DNA of 30,024 nt from Apophysomyces variabilis (lineage: Eukaryota > Mucoromycota > Mucoromycetes > Mucorales > Mucoraceae): assembly GCA_002749535.1 (NCBI GenBank), contig MZZL01000045.1:6513-36536 (forward strand), written 5' to 3'. The notes under the pieces are model-generated. The model made no database searches and was not told the DNA's origin. It saw nothing but the letters and a program-made list of their open reading frames with translations. A program made the translations under genes and the position numbers. Positions 1 through 9,400 of the stretch are shown here, piece by piece (the stretch's first letter is position 1; each line of letters opens with the position of its first letter).

Positions 1-637
1 AAGATGAGTTCCTTAGATCCTTTCTCAAAAGCAATCTCAAAGACACTCCAAATTCACTGTACCCAGAAAAGATGTTTGCAAGTACAATGCAGTTCCGGTT
101 CTTTTTTGGTTCAAAAGGTTCTTTTTCCAGGAAATTCCTCTTCCTCCTTTTTTGCGAAAGAGGTCCTTTCCCTATATCTTTATTTCCTCTGAAACTATTT
201 GACCAAAGAGGGGAATTCACCAGAACTAACTTAAAATTGAAACCATATAAAACGGAGGTAAATGCTAAGGACATGGGTTAGGAAAAGCATGCGATCACTG
301 GAAAAGAATGGGAGGAAGGATTCAGTTGTGTTTTCCAAGTTACACCAAATGACCATTTACGTCTGAAGCGGATGTGCGTGTACAAATAATTGATTGTGGT
401 GTACCAACCGGGTCTATAGGAGTTGTGCACGTACAAGGCAGGTGTGCACCAAACCAAGAGCAAAGGTCGCACACCTAGGCCAACGTTAGTGTACCTATCC
501 GTGTACTTCTTGAAGATCAAGACAAACTTTCCACCATTCTTACTCTCAAAGACTCCATCTTTTCATTCTTTCCATGTTGCATTTACTCGGGTGGTGAGGC
601 CGGAAAAACTATCACACAAGGTGTCAAAACAAAACGT
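1..637. other. Upstream stretch with no recognised gene
   Basis: Several short open frames exist on both strands (for example 4-192, 278-520 and 423-647), but they overlap one another and show no recognisable domain. I see no intron-linked coding pattern, transposon terminus or RNA gene before the tRNA. It is probably intergenic sequence 5' of the tRNA gene. Confidence 0.5.
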
Positions 638-709
638 TCTCAGATAGTATAGTGGTTAGTATCCCCGCCTGTCACGCGGGAGACCGGGGTTCAATTCCCC
701 GTCTGAGAG
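638..709 (+). tRNA. tRNA-Asp (anticodon GTC)
   Basis: A 72-nt cloverleaf can be folded by eye. The 7-bp acceptor stem pairs 638-644 with 702-708, and the discriminator base is G709. The D-arm carries the TAGTATAGTGGTTAGTAT box A-like sequence. The 5-bp anticodon stem pairs 664-668 with 676-680 around a CTGTCAC loop, so the anticodon is GTC at 671-673 (aspartate). The T-arm pairs 685-689 with 697-701 around TTCAATT, with box B as GGTTCAATTCC. There is no intron and no encoded CCA, as expected in eukaryotes. It is the only clear host gene in the window and sits directly upstream of the nested retrotransposons. Confidence 0.97.
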
Positions 710-715
710 TTTTTT
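710..715 (+). terminator. Pol III T-run terminator of tRNA-Asp
   Basis: Six consecutive T residues follow the discriminator base directly, the standard RNA polymerase III stop signal. A second T-run follows at 720-725, and the first nested LTR (B0) begins at its end. Confidence 0.85.
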
Positions 716-748
716 CTAATTTTTTGTCGTGTACTCTGTCGTGTATTC

Positions 749-1052
749 TGTCGTTTTCGTAAAGTCAATTCACAGCTACTGTTTTGGACGCGAGTTGCCA
801 ATCAAGCTGGAATATAGAAATCGTAAAGGAACAGAAGTAAAAGATAAAAGTGTGTGAGGGAATTTGATGATGTTTATTTTTCACCAACTATCCAAAGTAT
901 TTATACGTATGATATTTCTATAATTTTCTACGAGGCTGAAGATGCGAGAAGTATCTAGGAACTTCTTGGAAACCAACCGCAACTTCAAGAACTTCTTGGA
1001 AGGCTTTAGCAAAAAGAGTCTTTGCATTCATGCGCCGATTCCAGCTCCGACA
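749..1052 (+). mobile_element. Solo LTR D
   Basis: This is a 304-bp insertion with TGTCG...CGACA ends and a perfect 4-bp duplication, ATTC (745-748 and 1053-1056), 12 bp inside the 5' LTR of B. It has no coding capacity. An internal near-repeat (AACTTCTTGGAA, twice near 960-1000) and a TATTTATACG promoter-like motif near 898 are present. Its sequence differs from the A, B, C and E LTRs, so it is a separate family left as a solo LTR, presumably by LTR-LTR recombination. Small frames within it are not genes. Confidence 0.82.
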
Positions 1053-1063
1053 ATTCTTAGATT

Positions 1064-1421
1064 TGTCATGTCTGCAAAATTGTAGTGACACAAACATTTT
1101 GATCAGGTCGGCCTTGGTCCAAAAACGGCAAACGTCTAATGCATCAGTCTTCATCACAAAACAGCAACATCTCCAGGAAGACCATGCTCAGCGAAATTAT
1201 TACATAATCTCTTGTCTGTTTATTTTACTTATTTTGAATGCTCATTCATCTCAGCATTGTTACAATTAGTTTTAGAAAAAATATAAATATCTATAGATTT
1301 GTTTAGCAATAAAGACAATCATCTGTTTATTCTCTATCTCTTTTGTTACCCTTGATCCCCAGTGGGTTTGACCTTTGCCAGGAAGAAAACCCAGATCAGG
1401 AAGAAAATACTACGCATGACA
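1064..1421 (+). repeat. 5' LTR of element A
   Basis: This 358-bp repeat matches 5853-6210 end to end. It contains a TATA-like box (TATAAATA at 1282-1289) and an AATAAA polyadenylation-type hexamer about 20 nt later, giving a plausible U3/R boundary near 1300. The primer-binding site follows after two bases. Confidence 0.93.
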
Positions 1422-1423
1422 AT

Positions 1424-1435
1424 TGGTAGCTGATG
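1424..1435 (+). promoter_or_regulatory. Primer-binding site of element A
   Basis: TGGTAGCTGATG begins 2 nt after the LTR. It starts with TGG, complementary to a tRNA CCA end, and the whole would pair with a tRNA ending CATCAGCTACCA. An initiator tRNA-Met is likely because TGGTAGC- sites are typical of it, but the tRNA is not in the window. The same site recurs in B (6393), C (12885, G-to-A changed) and B0. The gag ATG is its last three bases. Confidence 0.75.
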
Positions 1436-2365
1436 CAAGATCGTATCTACAAAGAACAAATTGATAATTTAATACTGAGTACCATTGAAGCGTTCAAGAA
1501 ACTAAGCATGTCAAGCCAACCCAGTATGGAAGACATGATTACCCTGATGGCCCAAGCTTTCCAGAAGGCCATGCAGATGAATGACAAGATAACAGGCGTG
1601 GTGACCAAGATGCGTGCCCGCCAACCAGAAACTTACAGTGGAGAATGTAACGCAGCTGTCATCGATGGATGGTTGCGATTGGTGGAACGCTATGCTGAAT
1701 TTCTGGAAGCTGATTCAGACCAGCAAATGCGTTATGCCATTACCCTTTTACAGGGAAGAGCCGACGTGTGGTGGCGCAGACTTGAGCAGTTGGAAGAAGA
1801 ATCAAGAACGTGGGGGTCCTTCAAGCGCCGTCTGAACGAAGAATTCTGCCCAGTCTTCACTCTTCAAATGGCTTGCAACAAGATAGCGGAGTTACGGCAA
1901 ACTGGTTTGATTGAAGCATATGTTGATGAATTCTAGAACATCTAGTTGGAGATCCCAAATATGACTGAAGAGGAGGCCATGGACCGTTTCATGCGTGGGC
2001 TGAAAAAAGAAGTCAGGGTCCATGTGTTGATGCGAGAACCAGAGACCTTGGATAAAGCCATTCGCACTATATTAGCATATGAGAGTGGAAGGCGCGTAGG
2101 ACAAATGGTCATCACAAGCGATGTCTGTTGGGAATCCAGTTCCACCTCTCAAGCCGAACCAATGAATCTGGACGTCATTACAAATCGGTCAAGAAAATCA
2201 AGCTCCAATGATCACTGCACAGACCTGGTGTGTTACTGGTGCAACAAAAAAGGCCATATTCGTCGTGACTGCCAGTCCCACCTTGCAAGAATCCAAGAAA
2301 AAATCAAGGAACTCGACGAAGAACATGACCGAAAATGTCAGGGTTTTCAGCCAGCACAGCTGTGA
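1433..2365 (+). pseudogene. gag: Element A gag (capsid-nucleocapsid), two stop codons
   Basis: Gag forms the virus-like particle and packages the element's RNA. The frame runs from the ATG overlapping the PBS to TGA 2363-2365. A retrotransposon-gag capsid region (around YSGECNAAVIDGWLRLVERY and the WWRRLEQ block) is followed by a CX2CX4HX4C zinc knuckle (CYWCNKKGHIRRDC) near 2234-2275. Two TAG codons at 1934 and 1943 interrupt it. In B and C the aligned region is open, and both stops could come from CAG by a CpA-to-TpA change. The frame end overlaps pol in the -1 frame, with a frameshift signal at 2341. It is defective without suppression. Confidence 0.88.
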
Positions 2366-5300
2366 AGGGAGGTCAGCTGTGCATGATAGAAGAAAAATCC
2401 TCCCCTGAGGCAAGTACTGAAAAAGTACCAGAAAAGGAGCAAATTGAAGTTAATAAAGAGATGTCTTCTCTGTATATACCTGTTATTAATAATACGCTGC
2501 CTGAACATATCAAATTGGATCAAGAACATTTGAATTCACTGAATTCGATCAAGCGTGGTGATCTGCCTCTGTACACCATTAAATGCAATGGAAAAGAAGC
2601 TATGGCATTGCTAGACACAGGTGCTGAGTCTTCTTACATTGCGCCATGGTTAGCTCAAGGCCTCCTGGCGCACAAAGTACATGGTTGAGAGGTAGAAACG
2701 GCGGGAGGACATAGAATCAGAGTGAATGCCAAGGTTTCTATAGAACTCTATATGGCAGGTGGATACCAACAACAATGGGATGCTTATGTGCTTGATACGA
2801 AATTTGACCTGATCCTTGGACAAGACTGGTTTAGACATACAAGACCCGAGCCTGACTGGGAATTGGATAGCTGGAAAATATGACACAAAGGACAGACACA
2901 TATATTGCAACCGAAATATACACGTCAGGTCCCAGAACTCTCATACCTGATATCTGGTCGACAATTCCAGCGAATGAACCACAAGAAGCAAACTGAGCAA
3001 TCATATCTCTTATATTTGACCAAGGATAATGTGGAAAATTTGGATGGGTCATTCAACAACATGATCAAGGAGTATTCCGATGTATTTAAGGAGACTCTGC
3101 CTGGTCTTCCACCAGAACGTGAAGTGGAACATGTCATTGATACTGGAGACGCTGCACCAATCAACAGACCACCATTCAAGATGAGTCCAAAGGAACTGGA
3201 CGAACTTCGTAGACAGCTGAAAGAACTCATCGATCTCTGTTTAATCTGTCAAAGTACATCCCTTTGGGGCGCGCCGGTTTTGTTTGTTCATAAGAAGGAT
3301 GGCTCTATGCGTCTCTGCATTGACTACAGGGCTATCAATCAAGTCACACGACGCAATTCTCATCCCCTCCTGCGTATTGACGAATGTCTTGAACGATTGG
3401 ATGGCGCAAAATATTTCTCCAGTATTGATCTCAAGAGTGGTTATCACCAGGTCTGCATTTGTCCAGAAGATGTCCCTAAAACAGCTTTTAACACTCGATA
3501 TGGCTCATACGAGTTTTTGGTCCTGCCTTTCGGCTTAACTAATGCTCCACCAACGTTCCAACGGTTGATGAACTCTGTGCTCGGAGATTACCTGGACAAA
3601 TTTGCTCTAGTCTACTTGGATAATATTCTGATCTACAGCAGAACACCTGAAGAACATCAAGAACATGTTCGTCTAGTATTGGATAAGTTACAAGAGGCAA
3701 AGTTATACGCCAACCTCAAGAAGTGTGAATTCAACAAATCTGAGTTGGAGTTCGTCAGTTTCTGGGTTTCTGCCAAGGGGATACTCCCAGTGGCAAGCAA
3801 GATCAAAGTGATCCAAGACTGGCCTCAACCAACGAATGTTCAGGAGGTGCGACAATTTATCAGCCTTGGGTCTCACTACAGAAGATTCATCCGCGATTTT
3901 TCAAGCATCACAGCCCTGCTAACCGATCTTACAAAGGGCACTGGTGCAAAGTGACGCTCTATCACATGGACTACAGCTTGTCAGAAAGCATTTGATGAGA
4001 TCAAGGAACGTATGACCAGTGCACCAGTACTGCAACCTCCAAACACGGACCGCCTGTTCATCATTGAGACTGACGCCTCAGATTATGGTGTTGGTGTGGT
4101 GCTGTTGCAAGAAGACAAACATGGTGTCCGACACCCTATAGCATTTGAATCCAAGAAGTTCTCTTCAGCGGAGAAGAATTACCCTGCGTAAGAGAGGGAA
4201 CTGCTGGCAATCCTGCATACGTTGAAATCATGGAGATGTTTTGTAGAAGGTAGACCTTACATTATCTACACAGATCACCATCTCCTGCGTTATTTCCAGA
4301 CCCAAAAGAAACCAACTCCACAGCTTACTCAGTGGATGGCAGACCTTGAAATGTTCGATCCTGATATTTGCTACAAACCCGGCAAAGAAAATTATGTCCC
4401 CGATACACTTTCAAGACGCCAAGACTATGTAGGTGAATCGCAAGAACCAGACCTGGAACCTCAGTACGTCTATGGTGCGCAGTTGGTCCCTCACTCAGAC
4501 TGGCCAAAGTTCTACGCACACCCCAAGGAAGAATGGCCTGAAGACCTGAAAGAAGTCCTATCGAAGAACAAGAAGCATTTCGAGTTCAGGGATGGCAAGG
4601 TTTTCCGCAAAATCAAGATCAATGACAAGATCCTGGAGGTCCACTATGCGCTCCGTGCTAAGCGAGCAGACCTAGTCAACAGTTATCACAATGGTTTTGG
4701 ACATCCCGGTCAACTCACAATGTTTGACGTGATGTGTAAGCGATGGTGGTGGCCAGACATGTAATCAGATATCAATAACTGGATCGCCAAATGCCCTCAA
4801 TGTCAACTCGCAGCAAATCTGGATCACAATACCCATCACGCGCCCATGAAACCACTGGAGGTTCCTCCTGCCTTCTCTCGTTGGCATCTTGACTTCATCA
4901 GCAAACTCCCTACAACTTTGAGTGGTAATTGGTGGCTTCTCACAGCAGTTGATTATGCAATGAATTGGCCAATCACTCGCGCCGTCCCAGATGCAACTGG
5001 TGAGGCAATTGCTACTTTTATTTATGAAGAAATCTTGATGCGTTTCGGTTGCCCTGAAGAAATTTTGACAGATCATGGTGCCAACTTCATGTCCAAGGTG
5101 GTCGCGATGTACAACGCCAAGGTCCATACAAATCACAAGTTCACCTCTGCTTTCCACCTGCGAACCAATGGTAAATATGAACGATTAAATGGGACTTTCA
5201 AGAAAATGCTCTGCAAATACGTGAATGGCGCTGTTCACCAATGGGATGATTATATTGATACCGCTCTTTGGGCTTGCCACATCCGAAAGCATCGTACAAC

Positions 5301-5724
5301 CAGATTCAGTCCTTTTTTCTTGACTTATGGCCGTGAACCTCGTTTACCTAGTAATTCTTTGTGTCCCTTCATGGATACTACAACTGAAACAGACCCACAA
5401 GTCATTGCTGAAGATGGCCTTTCCTACCTAAGAAAATTATATGAAGCACGCGATACTGCAGCAGATCAAGCACACAAAGTCAGTTCGCAAGATAAAGAGC
5501 GATGGGATGCTGCCATGACTCATCAAGTATTTGACATCGGAGATCATGTGCTACTACGCCATGAAAGTCACTTTGGCCTAGAATTCCAATGGATGGGACC
5601 ATATGTAGTGGTCAATATCAATCCCGATACAAACATCTACAAGATCGAATCTGTCGATGGTACACCATACAACTCTTGGGTCCATATGGATAGATTAAAA
5701 CTTGCTCTTGGTGACGAATTCTAA
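2329..5724 (+). pseudogene. pol: Element A pol (protease, RT, RNase H, integrase), five internal stops
   Basis: This polyprotein would process Gag-Pol, copy the RNA and integrate the cDNA. It lies in the -1 frame relative to gag. The aspartic protease DTG is at 2614-2622. The RT (around 3160-3760) carries VYLDN at the catalytic site (3613-3624) in place of YLDD, a GAT-to-AAT change expected to abolish polymerisation. RNase H motifs are near 4070-4280. Integrase has an HHCC finger ending CPQC (4792-4803), then D (4951), D (5071) and E (5179) with exact D-X35-E spacing, and a C-terminal GPY-type module. Internal stops are TGA 2686, TGA 2881, TGA 3952, TAA 4189 and TAA 4762, and the natural end is TAA 5722. 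The gene is broken. Confidence 0.92.
2341..2382 (+). promoter_or_regulatory. Candidate -1 ribosomal frameshift signal of element A
   Basis: A slippery heptamer GGGTTTT (2341-2347) lies in the gag phase as G GGT TTT, which is X XXY YYZ. A 6-nt spacer follows, then a perfect 9-bp stem pairing GCACAGCTG (2354-2362) with CAGCTGTGC (2374-2382) around an 11-nt loop. It lies in the only overlap (2329-2362) between gag and the -1 pol frame. This matches the canonical geometry of -1 frameshifting. It is inferred from sequence only. Confidence 0.78.
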
Positions 5725-5840
5725 TCTGTTTGGTATCATCCAGCAACCTCTCGCGCCTGCAACTGTCAAGAACTCAAAAACGCTCCATTGGCCCTGCTCA
5801 CTGCAGCTCCGGAAGTTGATCAAGGATGACCAACATTTTC

Positions 5841-5852
5841 GGGGAGGAGTAA
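5841..5852 (+). promoter_or_regulatory. Polypurine tract of element A
   Basis: GGGGAGGAGTAA lies immediately 5' of the 3' LTR, the expected plus-strand primer site. A close match precedes the 3' LTR of element C. Confidence 0.8.
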
Positions 5853-6210
5853 TGTTGTGTCTGCAAAATTGTAGTGACACAAACATTTTGGTCAGGTCGG
5901 CCTTGGTCCAAAAACGGCAAACGTCTAACGCATTGGTCTTTATCACAAAACAGCAACATCTCCAGGAAGACCATGCTCAGCGAAATTATTACATAATCTC
6001 TTGTCTGTTTATTTTACTTATTTTGAATGCTCATCCGTCTTGGCATTGTTACAATTAGTTTTAGAAAAAATATAAATATCCATAGATTTGTTTAGCAATA
6101 AAGACAATCATCTGTTTATTCTCTATCTCTTTTGTTACCCTTGATCCCCAGTGGGTTTGACCTTTGCCAGGAAGAAAACCCAGATCAGGAAGAAAATACT
6201 GCGCATGACA
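5853..6210 (+). repeat. 3' LTR of element A
   Basis: This 358-bp repeat has the same length as the 5' LTR. It is followed by GATT (6211-6214), the target-site duplication, after which the interrupted B LTR resumes. Three dinucleotides are TG here and CA in the 5' LTR, implying ancestral CG. Confidence 0.93.
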
Positions 6211-6214
6211 GATT

Positions 6215-6390
6215 TTTGGTTTCACTTTCAATATCAGTGCCCCATAGGTTTCATAGCGTGGGTAACGCTCCAAGTCTAGACAACTATAAATTAAGAAGAA
6301 TGGCATCAAAATAAAAGGAGAGTTTTTTGGATAGTCTATCTTACTTTGGAAATCTTGTCTGTTATATCAGATTCAAGTAACGATATGACA
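6215..6390 (+). repeat. Main part of the 5' LTR of element B
   Basis: These 176 bp match 12387-12562. The first 19 bp of this LTR are displaced upstream to 737-748 and 1057-1063 by elements D and A. It contains CTATAAAT, a TATA-like box, and ends in GATATGACA directly before the PBS. Confidence 0.93.
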
Positions 6391-6392
6391 AT

Positions 6393-6404
6393 TGGTAGCT
6401 GATG
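6393..6404 (+). promoter_or_regulatory. Primer-binding site of element B
   Basis: TGGTAGCTGATG lies 2 nt after the LTR, identical to the site in element A. Here the ATG inside the site opens a short frame (6402) that is not gag. The gag-pol frame starts 10 nt later at ATG 6412. Confidence 0.72.
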
Positions 6405-6411
6405 CTATTTT

Positions 6412-9400
6412 ATGGACTTGCCCACTGGTTCCCATTCAGAAGAAATAGTATACAGTGAAGAAGATAAAAGACGATTTGAAATCGAGATATGAGTACAAGA
6501 TATCTTGCCAAGCGGATTACGTGAAGAATTCCAGAAGTATCAACAAAGCAAGAACATACCTTCTGAAGAACAGCTTGCCTCGACAACACGTCGAGAAGAA
6601 CATTGGCTAAAACAAGCAAAGAAAATAGCAGAAAACTTTGTGAGACATCATAGTCAGGAAATGAATCCACTGCCCGAGCATTCTGTGGTACCGAATTCCA
6701 CTACACAATTACTACCTGGTTTATGCCTACCACTGCCAGAAACTTATCATGGAGACTGAACTACTAGTGTCATCGAAAATTGGCTCTTATTGTTAGATCA
6801 CTATCTAGAATTTTACGAAGTACCTCAGCATCGTTGGCTCAAAGTTGCAGTTACTCTTCTTCGAGACTGAGCCTTAACCTGGTGGAACCGTTTAGTACTA
6901 GAAGACTGTGCCCCAACTACTTGGGATGGGTTTAAGCAGCAGCTCAATCATCAATTTCGACCAGCATATGCTAAACAAACAGCTCGCCATCGCCTCCGCG
7001 AACTAAAGCAGACTAGGTCTATTACAGATTATGTTGACGCATTTGAGGATCTACAATTGGAATTGCCCACTGTCACTGACGAAGAAGCTCTAGACCGCTT
7101 TGTTGCAGGACTCAAAATGACTGCCGCCGCACATGTTACTGAGAAAGATCTTATTGATTATGAAGACGTAGTGCATATTGCTCTTGTCTATGAAAGTGGA
7201 CGCCAATTGGGTTATGGCACGAGTGCACAAACATCTACTCCAGAATATCTAAGACATGATGGAGTAGCACCTATGGATATTAGCGCAGTAGTAGCCACTG
7301 TTCTCTCTCAGTTAAATACTATGGCTACTGAGCGCCGTCACCCTATATCTAGGTCATCGAAAAACCCACCATGATGTTATTGGTGCCAACGAACGGGCCA
7401 TATACAACGTAATTGTCATGAAAGAGCACGTGAAATTTGCAAAATGGATGAAGAACATAGATGGGCCCAATCAAATGCTCAGCGACCTATCAGTAATCTG
7501 AATGCTGTTGAATCTGTAGATAGTGTTCCTTCAGAAATAAATAATGAAGCAGTTGACAACTATTTGACTATGCCCTCCACAGATACACATCCCATTTCTC
7601 CTGACTCTAAATTCTTTCAGGCGATGAATGCAATATCTGTACAAAGCCTTCCATTATACAAGATTACTATTAAAGACAAACAATTTAAAGTTCTAATTGA
7701 CAGCAGAGCGAGTACCAACTACGTAAGCCTGCAGGTGGCCACCTTAGCTAACACAGTATATCGTGCACCATTGGATCAGTCAGTAGAAATGGCTAATGGT
7801 CAACGATCACCCATAGAAGGACGAGCTTCTTTATGCAATACTCTCGGTCCTTACCTTACCACTTTTGATGCCTTGGTTTTCCAATCAAAGTTCGATGTGA
7901 TCCTTGGGAATACTTGGTTGAAGCAAGTATCCCCGGTACCAAATTGGAGTCAACAGACTTAGACTATTTCAGACAAGGGTCACACACATGTAATCACACC
8001 ATGCTTGCAAACCACAACAGATGAAAATGTCAATAGCTTGCTGTCAGCGAAACAAGTAGAAAAACTTTTATGACAGGAAAACGCTCAATGCTTCCTCGTG
8101 CACTTGCAAAATGACGCTAAGGAACAGTTAAACAATATGGAATGGGTGCAAAATTTGATTAGTGAATTCCAAGAAGTCTTCACTGACGATATTACAAGTC
8201 TCCCCCCAGATCACGATGTACAACATGTGATCAATACATGAGATGCTACCCCTGTCAATCAAACGCCTTATAAAATGAGCCCACATGAGCTGGACGAATT
8301 GCAACGACAGCTCAAAGAATTACTAAACAAAGGTCACATTCAACCAAGCTCATCGCCCTGGGGCGCTCCAGTGCTATTTGTCCGCAAAAAGAATGGTGAA
8401 CTACGGATGTGCGTGGACTATCGCGCATTAAATAAGGTTACTATTTGCAACAACCATCCATTACCAAGAATAGACGAATGTCTGGACCGAATTTGGGACG
8501 CCCACATCTTTTTGTCTCTAGATCTCAAATCCGGTTACCATCAAGTATGGATACAAGCTAGCGATGTACCTAAAATAGCTTTTAACACGCGGTATGGTCA
8601 ATTCAAATTTTTGGTGTTACCTTTCAGTCTAACCAATGCGCCCTCGACATTTCAACGCCTAATGAATACGGTTCTCAAAGACTGTCTTGATAAATTTGCC
8701 CTAGTTTACTTAGATGACATCCTTATTTTCAGTTGGATAATGGAAGAACATAAGGAACATGTGCGCTATGTATTACAGAAACTACAAGACACGCAGTTAA
8801 TTGCCAATCCAAGCAAATGCACATTTGGTAAATGACAGCTGTCCTTTCTAGGATTTGAGATCTCAGAGAGAGGTATCTTTCCTTCCAAGGACAAGGTTAA
8901 AGCAGTAGAAGAATGGCCCATCCCGAAGAACGTTCAGGAAGTTAGGCAGTTTATTGGCCTAGCCCAGCATTACCGCCAGTTCATTCCTGGTTTTGCCTCC
9001 ATTGCTGTACCCATTACCGATCTAACAAGAGGAACAGGACACAAACAGCGCGCCATAGAATGGACTCAGGAGTGCCAGCATAGCTTCCAGCTTCTCAAAA
9101 GTAAACTTATGGATGCCCCAGTTTTGCAGGCTCCTGATATGAGTAAATCATTCCGCATTGAGACTGATGCTTTGGATTATGGAATTGGCGCTGTACTACT
9201 CCAGCAAAATTGTCAGGGTAACTGGTGTCCTATCGCATATGAATCGAGAAAGCTGTCTCAGACCGAGAGACTGTACCCAGCACAAGAACGTGAGCTGCTC
9301 GCTGTTCTTCACGCCTTACGCACCTGGCGATGCTTCATTGATGGGGTAGAACGCAATTACATTGTTTACATTGATCATTTATCCTTAAAACACTTGCGCA

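Larger units (their letters stand above)
1064..6210 (+). mobile_element. Element A: full-length Ty3/gypsy LTR retrotransposon
   Basis: This 5147-bp element has 358-bp LTRs with TGT...ACA ends and a 4-bp duplication, GATT (1060-1063 and 6211-6214). It is inserted after base 19 of B's 5' LTR. The order is LTR, PBS, gag, protease-RT-RNase H-integrase, polypurine tract, LTR. The LTRs differ at about 13 positions (3.6%), all transitions. It carries 7 in-frame stop codons, the fewest of the three long elements. There is no chromodomain after the integrase. Confidence 0.95.

Noticed and set aside
725..760. Simple tandem repeat of TGTCGTGTAYTC
   Set aside because: The copies are the starts of separate nested LTRs. 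Removing D, A, B, C and E with their 4-bp duplications rebuilds LTRs of matching length.
918..1269. Small frames on both strands across D and the A LTR (and the equivalents at 5695-6058)
   Set aside because: They lie in LTR sequence, recur only because the LTRs are duplicated, and have no recognisable domain.
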